Below, in pieces: positions 1-5,515 of a stretch of DNA of 16,218 nucleotides. Numbering within the stretch: the first letter of the stretch is position 1; the number at the start of each line of letters is the position of its first letter. The DNA is from Candidatus Nomurabacteria bacterium. Its GTDB lineage: Bacteria > Patescibacteriota > Minisyncoccia > Phycocordibacterales > CSBR16-119. The notes under the pieces are model-generated. The model saw only the letters and a program-made list of their open reading frames with translations. It was not told where the DNA came from and made no database searches. The translations under genes and the position numbers were made by a program. Where the stretch lies: NCBI GenBank assembly GCA_007117675.1, contig SKGB01000005.1, forward strand, positions 1-16,218. Direction: 5' to 3'.

Positions 1-3
1 AAA

Positions 4-135
4 CTATTGCTGGTCCTCAAGATAAAAATGAGAGTGTGAGACATGGTTTTCACATTCACAATCAGATACTTGATGAAATGCGCTAGTAATAGAATCTTCT
101 TCATCTAAAAATGGAACAAAAGTATTCTTTGCCAT
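4..135 (-). CDS. 43-residue Cys/His-rich peptide, unknown function
   Basis: An ATG-initiated reading frame of 43 codons ends in TAG, followed at once by the window edge. The N-terminal half is acidic and hydrophobic (FVPFLDEEDS, residues 6-15). The C-terminal half carries a compact cluster of possible metal ligands: C26 and C28 in DCECE, then H31, H34 and H36 in HVSHSH. There is no signal peptide or membrane segment. It lies 84 bases downstream of the Gly/Cys-rich peptide gene at 220-315 on the same strand, with a hairpin terminator between them, and no good promoter of its own was found. I do not recognise the family. It could bind a metal or be the precursor of a modified peptide; both are inferences from composition. 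The small size leaves some risk that it is not translated. Confidence 0.5.
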   Translation of the reverse strand: MAKNTFVPFLDEEDSITSAFHQVSDCECENHVSHSHFYLEDQQ

Positions 136-160
136 AGTTTTTTGTTTTATTTAATTAATA

Positions 161-198
161 CAAAAAAGAAAGAGTGACTACCAAAAGTAACCACTCTT
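161..198 (-). terminator. Intrinsic terminator after the 31-residue peptide gene
   Basis: On the minus strand AAGAGTG pairs with CACTCTT (171-176 with 192-197, extended by 170/198), with a small internal loop and a second TAC/GTA stem. A T-rich run follows (complement of 161-169). It lies 22 bases past the stop of the peptide gene at 220-315. Confidence 0.65.
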
Positions 199-219
199 AA
201 AGAAACATGTGAAAGCTAT

Positions 220-315
220 CTAGCCATCACAATCTCCGTCGCAGTAGCCACCACCGGCACCGCAATTTCCATCGCAGCCGTCATCACCTCCACGGAAAGA
301 AAAAACTTTTCTCAT
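220..315 (-). CDS. 31-residue Gly/Asp/Cys-rich peptide with two CDGxC motifs
   Basis: An ATG frame of 31 codons ends in TAG; an in-frame TAA two codons before the ATG fixes the start. After a short basic N-terminus (MRKVFSFR), residues 9-31 consist only of Gly (10), Asp (6), Cys (4) and single Asn, Ala and Tyr. The cysteines fall in two near-identical units, CDGNC (14-18) and CDGDC (25-29), separated by a Gly-rich spacer. No signal peptide or membrane segment is seen. The gene has its own hairpin terminator and is followed by a second Cys/His-rich small gene. A TATATT hexamer at 322-327 would place transcription start almost on the ATG, so a leaderless message is possible. The look is that of a RiPP precursor core or a tiny metal-binding peptide, but no maturation enzyme lies in this window, so function is unknown. 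Confidence 0.6.
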   Translation of the reverse strand: MRKVFSFRGGDDGCDGNCGAGGGYCDGDCDG

Positions 316-395
316 GGCTTAAATATATTTGATTTTGACTAGAACACGCTAGACCGTTTAACTTATTGGAACAAAAAAATAACTTTTAGTAAAAA

Positions 396-424
396 TTGAC
401 TTTATGTTTTATATATTGTATTAT
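396..424 (+). promoter_or_regulatory. Sigma70-type promoter for the gene at 450
   Basis: TTGACT at 396-401, a 17-base spacer, and TATTAT at 419-424. The expected start near 431 leaves a leader of about 20 bases before the ATG at 450, without a Shine-Dalgarno sequence. Confidence 0.75.
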
Positions 425-449
425 TTTTTAAACCCCAAAAACACAGTTC

Positions 450-989
450 ATGCAAAAAATGTATCGTATTTCAATTGAGCACGGGATTCTTATCCTTGTA
501 AACACAAAAACAGCCTGTGAAGCTGGTCGATTTGAAACAAAAATCGAAGCATTTAAGCAACTTGTCGAAATGACAATTGACAACCATATTAGTGGAACAC
601 ATGGAAAAAAACTGTTTGTGGATATTCTGAAAACAAACATCCAATTTGATGTGATTGATTTCAATCAACACCCACACAAGATTTTCAAATCTCAGATAGG
701 ACACCTCTTACACACGAACATGTTGTATCAAATGCTGGAAGAGATTCACAACACAGAATCCGTTAGTGAACCATGTTTAAAGATTTGCAAAGAATGCAAT
801 GATCATGGCACCATATATCTCCCTCACAGAAAATCTGTCCCGATATACAGCAAAAAACAAGGGTTTCTTATTATTGAGTCTTTTCACCAAGAGGGCCTAA
901 TCAATCTTGGAGAAAAAAAAGCCCTAATTCAAGCTATTAAGGATTCTACAATCCCCCACCACCGAATCGAAACTCTCTGCCAAGCGTAA
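450..989 (+). CDS. Unknown 179-residue His/Cys-containing soluble protein
   Basis: I do not recognise this protein. It has no membrane segment or signal peptide and looks like a globular alpha/beta cytoplasmic protein. It is rich in histidine (13 residues) and contains a Cys cluster, C109-x3-C113-x2-C116, followed by H119 and H126, which could form a metal site. Other motifs include HPHK (74-77) and PHHR (169-172). A second in-frame ATG at 459 is an equally possible start. The gene has a good promoter at 396-424 and a strong terminator at 1001-1028, so it is a single-gene unit. It is transcribed divergently from the Cys-rich peptide gene at 220-315; a functional link is only a guess from position and shared Cys/His content. 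Confidence 0.85.
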   Translation: MQKMYRISIEHGILILVNTKTACEAGRFETKIEAFKQLVEMTIDNHISGTHGKKLFVDILKTNIQFDVIDFNQHPHKIFKSQIGHLLHTNMLYQMLEEIHNTESVSEPCLKICKECNDHGTIYLPHRKSVPIYSKKQGFLIIESFHQEGLINLGEKKALIQAIKDSTIPHHRIETLCQA

Positions 990-1000
990 CTAGAGTAAAG

Positions 1001-1028
1001 GCCTGTCATACATGACAGGCTTTTTTTT
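1001..1028 (+). terminator. Strong intrinsic terminator after the gene at 450
   Basis: A perfect stem GCCTGTCA / TGACAGGC (1001-1020, four-base loop) is followed by eight T residues, 12 bases after the stop codon. Confidence 0.92.
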
Positions 1029-1035
1029 GTGTTGA

Positions 1036-1069
1036 AATAAAAAAGACCAGTCTCATTAAGACCGGTCTT
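1036..1069 (-). terminator. Intrinsic terminator for the gene at 1091
   Basis: On the minus strand AAGACCGGTC (1060-1069) pairs with GACTGGTCTT (1043-1052) through ten base pairs including one G-U, with a seven-base loop and a T run after it (complement of 1036-1042). It lies 21 bases past the stop of the 1091-1600 gene. Confidence 0.9.
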
Positions 1070-1090
1070 ACTTGCGTGACACATTTAAAA

Positions 1091-1600
1091 CTATGCGAGC
1101 TTTAGATTCATCACAAAGGAGTCTTTAGAAACTCCCTGAGTGAGAAAACTCTGATTAAGCTTCTCTAGCCCTGCCTTGTGATCTGAAAGGCAACATGCGG
1201 TATACATATATACATTCAGTGTATGACCACTTAAACCCTCCAAGACATGACGCCTCACAGCATCTACAAGCGGAGCCAACTTTTGAGGCACGGTCTCACG
1301 ATCCAACATAAGATTTCGCTGAATCATTACAGCAAGTTTCATTGGGGCAATACCCATCTCGATATATTCGAGAATACGTCCAGCAATAATTTTTGCCAAA
1401 CGTTGATAATCGGAGTGTTGAGCCAGATCTTCAATGCCTCGCCGTTTTGTTATGAGCATACGTAAATCACGCTCAATTTCTTGGTTAATTTTCGCTTGCT
1501 GAATTCGCTTTTCACGGCGCGCAAGAGCGGGGCCTATGATCGTTAGAAATACAATAAGCGACATAACGCACGCTATAAAAAAAGGAACAAAAACTTCCAT
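1091..1600 (-). CDS. Membrane-anchored protein with cytoplasmic helical domain, unknown
   Basis: A 169-residue protein with one N-terminal hydrophobic segment (residues about 4-27) followed at once by the positive cluster ARREKR. This predicts an N-out/C-in anchor with the rest in the cytoplasm. The region 28-55 is highly charged and probably a continuous helix. The remainder (60-169) looks helical with no catalytic signature that I can name; CC occurs at 136-137. It has its own promoter (1633-1662) and terminator (1036-1069), so it is a single-gene unit. The ATG start fits the promoter spacing. Family not recognised. Confidence 0.85.
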   Translation of the reverse strand: MEVFVPFFIACVMSLIVFLTIIGPALARREKRIQQAKINQEIERDLRMLITKRRGIEDLAQHSDYQRLAKIIAGRILEYIEMGIAPMKLAVMIQRNLMLDRETVPQKLAPLVDAVRRHVLEGLSGHTLNVYMYTACCLSDHKAGLEKLNQSFLTQGVSKDSFVMNLKLA

Positions 1601-1632
1601 AACTTAAATTATTAAAGGTTTATATTTAATAC

Positions 1633-1662
1633 AATATACAACATTAAATGTACTTTTGTCAA
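1633..1662 (-). promoter_or_regulatory. Sigma70-type promoter for the gene at 1091-1600
   Basis: On the minus strand a perfect TTGACA (1657-1662) is followed by an 18-base spacer and TATATT (1633-1638), about 33 bases upstream of the ATG at 1600. Confidence 0.75.
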
Positions 1663-1694
1663 TAGTTTATATTTCAGACATAGTATAGCTCACA

Positions 1695-2375
1695 TTAACT
1701 ATATATAGTCAACAAAAATAAGTTTACACTAGTTACGTTTACAGCAATATGGACAAGAATCGATGCCCACAGATTTCCACTTTTTTCATATGCATATGCA
1801 GTAGCGAATCCTAACAAAAAAGTAAATGGGAGTATCGCAAGACTAAAATGAACTAAAGAAAACAAAGCTGAGCTCAAGAGTGCTGAAAATAGAAAACTTT
1901 TTTGCTGTCGTATATAACGAAATAAAAAACCACGAAATAAAACCTCTTCAGCAAAAGGAATAAGTAGAGCAACTACTATTTTCAAATGAATAATATTAAA
2001 CCATCGTGTGTCACTTAGTGTCATATTCAGAGTTTGTGCTGTTTGATTTTCAAGACCAAGCAAGTTTGAAAAAAAACCAGACAAAGCTCCACCAACAACA
2101 AGAACAAGTAATCCAAGAAAAAAATACTTAAGTAATATACCAAATCCTACTTGAGTCAAACCAAAATCACTCATAGTCATCTTTTTCTTTGAAAGAAATA
2201 TACGTAGAATAAGGTAGACTATGGTAAACAAACCAAGCCCCATAACAAAAGAAAGAAGAGGTGGATTTTCTCGTAAAAAAAGAAGAGGTATGATCAATAT
2301 CCCAAAAGAAACAATAAAGACCCCTACCACTTGAATAATATCTTTATCTGTTATTATGTTTTGAAATGTTTTCAT
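1695..2375 (-). CDS. CPBP family intramembrane metalloprotease (CAAX protease/Abi type)
   Basis: A 226-residue polytopic membrane protein with about six or seven hydrophobic helices. The three motifs of the CPBP family (Rce1/CAAX-type intramembrane proteases) are present in order: EExxxR as AEEVLFRGFLFR (E143, E144, R148), a histidine in the next helix (FSLVHFS, H176), and HxxxN near the C-terminus (LVHIAVN, H209 and N213). These are the metal-binding and catalytic residues. Bacterial members act in peptide maturation, signalling or immunity to self-made peptides; the substrate here is unknown. I chose the ATG at 2375; a TTG three codons earlier would overlap closer to the upstream gene. The start lies 11 bases after the TspO gene stop, so the two are probably co-transcribed. 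No clear terminator follows. Confidence 0.9.
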   Translation of the reverse strand: MKTFQNIITDKDIIQVVGVFIVSFGILIIPLLFLRENPPLLSFVMGLGLFTIVYLILRIFLSKKKMTMSDFGLTQVGFGILLKYFFLGLLVLVVGGALSGFFSNLLGLENQTAQTLNMTLSDTRWFNIIHLKIVVALLIPFAEEVLFRGFLFRYIRQQKSFLFSALLSSALFSLVHFSLAILPFTFLLGFATAYAYEKSGNLWASILVHIAVNVTSVNLFLLTIYS

Positions 2376-2386
2376 GGTGCACAATG

Positions 2387-2782
2387 TTAGTTAAGATAGG
2401 TAATGGTGACCTGTAATACTGTAGCAAAACAGACCCACAGTAAATATGGAATATTTATCAAGGCAATCCATTTTGCATGTGGCCAAATAGCAAACATAGC
2501 CCACACCAAAGTACCAAGCACAAGGATAATATCAATAGATGCAAGCAAGTTATTTCTTAAACCAAACTGAAGTGGAGAAAACAAGAAATTAAACACAAGG
2601 TTTAAAATAAAAGGAAGCACAACCATCCAAGGTATTTCTTTTGTAAAAAACTTATAGAAAACAGTTCCAAAACTTATAAAAATAACAATATACAAAATAG
2701 CCCATACAGGACCAAAAACAAAGCTCGGTGGAGACCAACTTGGTTTGATAATATTTTGATACCATTCAAATGTAGTGTTCAT
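2387..2782 (-). CDS. tspO: TspO/MBR family membrane protein
   Basis: A 131-residue protein with five predicted membrane helices that matches the TspO/peripheral benzodiazepine receptor family. The N-terminal signature WYQNIIKPSWSPPSFVFGPVW (residues 7-27), the central NLVFNFLFSPLQFGLRN (61-77) and the C-terminal PYLLWVCFATVLQ (112-124) all fit the family pattern. TspO proteins bind porphyrins and related ligands and influence tetrapyrrole or stress responses; no haem gene is visible here, so the ligand is open. I chose the ATG at 2782 because family members start a few residues before the WY motif; an ATG at 2806 and a GTG at 2815 are upstream alternatives. A strong terminator at 2819-2845 separates it from the preceding gene, so it may need read-through or a weak promoter of its own. 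Confidence 0.88.
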   Translation of the reverse strand: MNTTFEWYQNIIKPSWSPPSFVFGPVWAILYIVIFISFGTVFYKFFTKEIPWMVVLPFILNLVFNFLFSPLQFGLRNNLLASIDIILVLGTLVWAMFAIWPHAKWIALINIPYLLWVCFATVLQVTITYLN

Positions 2783-2818
2783 ATCTCTATCATGACTGAA
2801 AAACATCTGAGGCACAAG

Positions 2819-2845
2819 AAAACCCCTGAATAACTCAGGGGTTTT
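2819..2845 (-). terminator. Perfect 11-bp hairpin overlapping a stop codon, inside a gene cluster
   Basis: AAAACCCCTGA (2819-2829) pairs perfectly with TCAGGGGTTTT (2835-2845) around a five-base loop. On the minus strand the message ends in GGGGTTTTCTT, a fair U-tract. The TGA stop of the 2835-3221 gene is part of the stem. The TspO gene begins only about 37 bases further on, so the hairpin could act as a partial terminator within the cluster. Confidence 0.8.
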
Positions 2846-3221
2846 GTGTACGATGAAATTTTTGGCTATAGAGAATTAAAAATGAAAAACAAACAAATCC
2901 TACCACACTAACAAAAAATAACTGTAATTCGTAGGTGTACGAATGGTGTATCGTATATGTAAACCCTTGATCAAAATTTTTGAAAAATTGAAACAATATC
3001 ACATAAAGCATCCAAATGTTGATAAACAAAGACATAAGGGCACCAAACAAACCAACAACAAGACACATCTTCCCGCGCAAGGTATATAGACCGTTGAGTG
3101 GTTTTTGTTTTGGCGTGTGGATTATTAATATCATAGCCGTGAAAAAAAGAACTGAGCTTATAAGTTTCAAGATATCAAATCTTGTAAACAGAGCATGTAA
3201 AACAGTATGCATACCTTCCAT
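2835..3221 (-). CDS. Small three-helix membrane protein, unknown
   Basis: A 128-residue protein with three hydrophobic segments (about residues 16-35, 52-80 and 98-118) and a His/Tyr-containing loop between the second and third (TIHHSYTYE, 90-98). I do not recognise the family. I chose the ATG at 3221 because the open frame further upstream (to 3287) runs through a palindrome and promoter-like sequence and into the terminator of the next gene. The TGA stop lies within the terminator hairpin at 2819-2845. It precedes the TspO and CPBP protease genes on the same strand, suggesting a small membrane-protein cluster. Confidence 0.75.
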   Translation of the reverse strand: MEGMHTVLHALFTRFDILKLISSVLFFTAMILIIHTPKQKPLNGLYTLRGKMCLVVGLFGALMSLFINIWMLYVILFQFFKNFDQGFTYTIHHSYTYELQLFFVSVVGFVCFSFLILYSQKFHRTQNP

Positions 3222-3232
3222 AAAACTATTTT

Positions 3233-3260
3233 TATATTTATTTGTATACAAATAAATATA
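3233..3260. repeat. Perfect 28-bp palindrome upstream of the three-helix protein gene
   Basis: TATATTTATTTGTA at 3233-3246 is exactly the reverse complement of TACAAATAAATATA at 3247-3260, with no spacer. It lies 12 bases upstream of the ATG at 3221 and just downstream of a TTGACT (3264-3269), covering the place where the -10 element should be. This is the layout of a repressor operator, or of a 5' leader hairpin if transcription starts upstream of it. Confidence 0.8.
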
Positions 3261-3269
3261 TCTAGTCAA
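3241..3269 (-). promoter_or_regulatory. Candidate promoter for the 2835-3221 gene
   Basis: On the minus strand TTGACT (3264-3269) is followed by TACAAA at a 17-base spacing (3241-3246) or TATACA at a 15-base spacing (3243-3248). The -10 match is mediocre, and both lie within the 28-bp palindrome. Confidence 0.45.
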
Positions 3270-3270
3270 G

Positions 3271-3304
3271 AAAAAAGACCTGTGCACAATTTGTACACAG
3301 GTCT
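3271..3304 (-). terminator. Intrinsic terminator for the DHH-motif gene
   Basis: AGACCTGTG (3276-3284) pairs with CACAGGTCT (3296-3304). On the minus strand the stem is followed by a run of T (complement of 3271-3276), 20 bases past the stop of the 3324-4154 gene. Confidence 0.88.
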
Positions 3305-3323
3305 ATTATTTATCTGGGTCAAC

Positions 3324-4154
3324 CTAAGCTTTCTCAAAAACAGCTCCGGCAAAACCTCGAACAGGGTCACCATAAATATGACTAACTCCGTCGAGAGAAC
3401 TTGCCCACGTCTGAAATATCTGAATCATTTCAGGTGTGGTGTGTCCGCCGCACACGATTTTCTTCTCCCCCGTTTTCCTATCCTGGGTTTCTGAAATGTA
3501 TGCAACCCCGAGACCGAAAGCGGCCTCGAGCAATTCGTCAACATAACCAAGAGCGCGAACATCTTTAAACCCTTCTATCTGAGGCGCCTGTTTAAGCTGC
3601 TGCTGAGCCTCGTGAATCGTATTCACAAGATCAGCAAAGGTTTGCTTGTTTGGGAATTTTTCAGGCTGAGTTTGAAAAAACTCAATTTTTCTTCCTAAAC
3701 GAAATTTAGAAAATTCGACAGGATCAATCCCTGGACACAAACCCCTATATGCAGCCGCAGGACAGTGATCTGCAGCGGCAACCAAGAGAAGTTCAGGTGT
3801 TGGTTCAACCTGTAAAAAATTACAAAGCTGACCAATAGAGCTCCCTTCCCAGAATCTTTCTGGAGGAAAACCAAAACCTGGATCATTAGGCTTGTGATGG
3901 TCGCAAATAATGACAACATCAAAACCCACAGACGCACTTTCCCCACACTCAAACAAAATGAGTTTAGGATTTAGAGGGATTACACAACCCTCATCCAAAA
4001 CAAATCCATTTGCCTTAGATGCATTTCCGGCAGTGCAAGGATTCTCATGAAAGGTTGCCGTTGCTGTTGGAATGTTGAGATTTTTGCAAATTTCACGTGC
4101 TTTTTGCTCCTCAAAATCAGGAGCACCAAACACAACAAAAAATTGATTATTCAT
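3324..4154 (-). CDS. DHH-motif protein, possible divergent DHH/DHHA1 phosphoesterase-like
   Basis: A 276-residue soluble protein. The visible hints are a DHH triplet after a hydrophobic strand (VVIICDHHKPNDPG, D85-H86-H87), a Gly/Ser segment after it (EGSSIGQL, 103-110), an AAADH element (126-130) and, in the C-terminal third, CGGH (235-238), which resembles the GGH of DHHA1 domains. The order DHH, GS, AAxD, GGH is that of DHH-DHHA1 phosphoesterases. However, the N-terminal aspartate motif of the family is not evident, so the assignment is tentative and a catalytically altered or unrelated protein is possible. The ATG at 4154 fits a consensus promoter (4180-4209), and a terminator follows, so this is a single-gene unit. 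Its codons are somewhat richer in G+C than those of the neighbouring membrane-protein genes. Confidence 0.5.
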   Translation of the reverse strand: MNNQFFVVFGAPDFEEQKAREICKNLNIPTATATFHENPCTAGNASKANGFVLDEGCVIPLNPKLILFECGESASVGFDVVIICDHHKPNDPGFGFPPERFWEGSSIGQLCNFLQVEPTPELLLVAAADHCPAAAYRGLCPGIDPVEFSKFRLGRKIEFFQTQPEKFPNKQTFADLVNTIHEAQQQLKQAPQIEGFKDVRALGYVDELLEAAFGLGVAYISETQDRKTGEKKIVCGGHTTPEMIQIFQTWASSLDGVSHIYGDPVRGFAGAVFEKA

Positions 4155-4179
4155 GGTACAAAGTTTTTTAATTTAGTAT

Positions 4180-4209
4180 ATTATATCATGAAAAGTGGTA
4201 TTTTGTCAA
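4180..4209 (-). promoter_or_regulatory. Consensus sigma70-type promoter for the DHH-motif gene
   Basis: On the minus strand a perfect TTGACA (4204-4209), an 18-base spacer and a perfect TATAAT (4180-4185), about 26 bases upstream of the ATG at 4154. Confidence 0.88.
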
Positions 4210-4240
4210 TTTATTCATTTTATTCATTATGTATCAAATC

Positions 4241-4268
4241 TTGACTTTATATATTTATATGATACTAT
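4241..4268 (+). promoter_or_regulatory. Extended -10 promoter for the gene at 4293
   Basis: TTGACT at 4241-4246, a 16-base spacer and TACTAT at 4263-4268, preceded by TGA at 4260-4262 (the TGn of an extended -10). Start expected near 4275, leaving a leader of about 18 bases. Confidence 0.75.
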
Positions 4269-4292
4269 TTAAATCATAAAAAAGTTCGTTGT

Positions 4293-4538
4293 ATGACAAA
4301 AAACACTTCACTCTTCCCGCTTGGAGCAATACGCTACGGAGTCGGATACACGGAACGATATTTTAAATTTACATGGAGCCAAACTGGATGGGTTTGGAAT
4401 CAATCACAAAAATATCTCACCTGGGTGAAGCGTCAACATATCCACCCGGGTTTCCGTGTGGCACTGTACTTTATTTTGATCGGCTTTCCATTTTTGTGGT
4501 TAAGCATCCTCTTGTGGGGATTCATACGATCAATTTAA
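4293..4538 (+). CDS. Small single-helix membrane protein (81 residues), unknown
   Basis: The product has a Trp/Tyr-rich amphipathic N-terminal half (FKFTWSQTGWVWNQSQKYLTW, within residues 24-44; W at 28, 33, 35 and 44) and one hydrophobic helix near the C-terminus (about 56-77), ending in FIRSI. The basic segment KRQHIHPGFR just before the helix suggests a cytoplasmic N-terminus. Family not recognised. It has its own promoter with an extended -10 element and a strong terminator at 4546-4570, which supports it being a real gene despite its size. It converges on another tiny membrane-protein gene at 4579-4713. Confidence 0.8.
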   Translation: MTKNTSLFPLGAIRYGVGYTERYFKFTWSQTGWVWNQSQKYLTWVKRQHIHPGFRVALYFILIGFPFLWLSILLWGFIRSI

Positions 4539-4545
4539 ACATTTT

Positions 4546-4570
4546 AAAGCCCGACATGTGTCGGGCTTTT
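4546..4570 (+). terminator. Terminator shared by convergent genes
   Basis: AAAGCCCGACA (4546-4556) pairs with TGTCGGGCTTT (4559-4569), followed by T on the plus strand. The T run on the minus strand (CTTT then AAAA) is weaker, so it serves chiefly the gene at 4293 but may also stop the 4579-4713 transcript. Confidence 0.88.
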
Positions 4571-4578
4571 GTTATTGG

Positions 4579-4713
4579 TTAGTTTTTATCTTGCGTACGT
4601 TGCAATCTGGCAAAATACCAGAATGTAAGACACAGAAGAACTAAACCATACACCAAGTTTGGTGAAGGGTTTTCAGTTGCTGTTGAGGTAACAGAATTAA
4701 GAAGTAAGTTCAT
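4579..4713 (-). CDS. 44-residue single-helix membrane peptide, unknown
   Basis: An ATG frame of 44 codons ends in TAA. The product has a polar N-terminal part (TSTATENPSPN, 9-19), one hydrophobic stretch (about 20-36, LVYGLVLLCLTFWYF) and a basic tail (ARLQRTQDKN). This predicts an N-out/C-in membrane peptide. A fully consensus promoter (4738-4766) sits at normal distance upstream, which is strong support for expression of so short a frame. Its start context TGTACCATGAA resembles that of the DHH-motif gene at 4154. Function unknown. Confidence 0.68.
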   Translation of the reverse strand: MNLLLNSVTSTATENPSPNLVYGLVLLCLTFWYFARLQRTQDKN

Positions 4714-4737
4714 GGTACAGGTTTTTAATTAAGTATT

Positions 4738-4766
4738 ATTATACATATATAAAAAATACTTGTCAA
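4738..4766 (-). promoter_or_regulatory. Consensus sigma70-type promoter for the 44-residue peptide gene
   Basis: On the minus strand a perfect TTGACA (4761-4766), exactly 17 bases, then a perfect TATAAT (4738-4743). It is almost identical in sequence to the promoter at 5516-5544. Confidence 0.9.
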
Positions 4767-4787
4767 TGGTATCTTTAAATTTTGAAA

Positions 4788-4819
4788 TAAAAAAAACGAC
4801 CTGCAAAATTGCAGGCCGT
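4788..4819 (-). terminator. Intrinsic terminator for the gene at 4843
   Basis: On the minus strand ACGGCCTGCA (4810-4819) pairs with TGCAGGTCGT (4796-4805), with one G-U pair and a four-base loop. A run of T follows (complement of 4788-4795). Confidence 0.9.
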
Positions 4820-4842
4820 GTAAATGAGCTCTAGGGTGGTTG

Positions 4843-5448
4843 TTACTTCCGACGACGCTTCGTCGGACGAGACAAGACCTCACCCAGTCCAGGACTACGC
4901 CCAAGAATCTTTTTTATGTTCTTGAAGGCTTCGAGTTTAGTCTTGTGACCAAACAGTCCGAACCAATCAAGGGACACGTCCTCAAGAGACTCACTGACTT
5001 CTTCGATGGCGATGAAGTCGCCATCGACGTAGTCGTTAAACCGACTGGGTCCAGTCCAGACGCGCACCTCGTGCTCGCCCTGAACTCCGTAGAGTTTCAG
5101 GATAGCGTAACCACTCCTGTCGTTTGGATTGGTAGGATTTTCGTCCCCCACCTTAAGAAAGACAAGTTTTCTTCCCCACTTCCGAGCGAAAACTCGAAAG
5201 TCCTCGCAAGGAAACTCTTCAGTCGCCTCTGCCCGACATCTGGTGACATGTTGCCACAGGAGATCCTGAGGATTCTCTAGAGACTCTAGCCCTACCTCAA
5301 ACTGAATCCGAGGAAGCGTTTGAGACAGGTACTCAACTTCCTTCGGGTCAGCGAAACGAAGGAAGTACCCTTCGGTTGACTGGAAGTAAGACATCATTCC
5401 GTTTTCTGGGGTCACAAGAACCCCTGATTTTGACAAGAAAGTTTTCAT
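4843..5448 (-). CDS. Unknown soluble protein (201 residues), compositionally distinct
   Basis: I do not recognise this protein. It is soluble, acidic through most of its length, with a very basic tail (TKRRRK at the C-terminus) that could contact nucleic acid or ribosomes. Recognisable sequence blocks are an aromatic N-terminal segment (YFQSTEGYFLRF, 21-32), a WxxxTRC-like helix (65-71) and a beta-rich middle (YAILKLYGVQGEHEVRVW, 114-131). I chose the ATG at 5448; the longer open frame reaches into its promoter at 5516-5544 and cannot be entirely translated. G+C is visibly higher than in the surrounding genes (roughly half of the bases at 5100-5280). It is a single-gene unit with strong promoter and terminator. 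Confidence 0.82.
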   Translation of the reverse strand: MKTFLSKSGVLVTPENGMMSYFQSTEGYFLRFADPKEVEYLSQTLPRIQFEVGLESLENPQDLLWQHVTRCRAEATEEFPCEDFRVFARKWGRKLVFLKVGDENPTNPNDRSGYAILKLYGVQGEHEVRVWTGPSRFNDYVDGDFIAIEEVSESLEDVSLDWFGLFGHKTKLEAFKNIKKILGRSPGLGEVLSRPTKRRRK

Positions 5449-5515
5449 AAGAACAATTTTGTTGCCTACTCGATTTAAGGGTTTTCGGCACACCCCATAC
5501 TTAATTTCTGAATAT

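Noticed and set aside
3222..3287. Longer start of the three-helix membrane protein
   Set aside because: It would translate the palindrome and part of the preceding terminator; the ATG at 3221 is better placed.
4840..5280. 146-residue plus-strand open frame
   Set aside because: Antisense to the 201-residue gene, which has promoter and terminator on the minus strand; the higher G+C makes long shadow frames likely.
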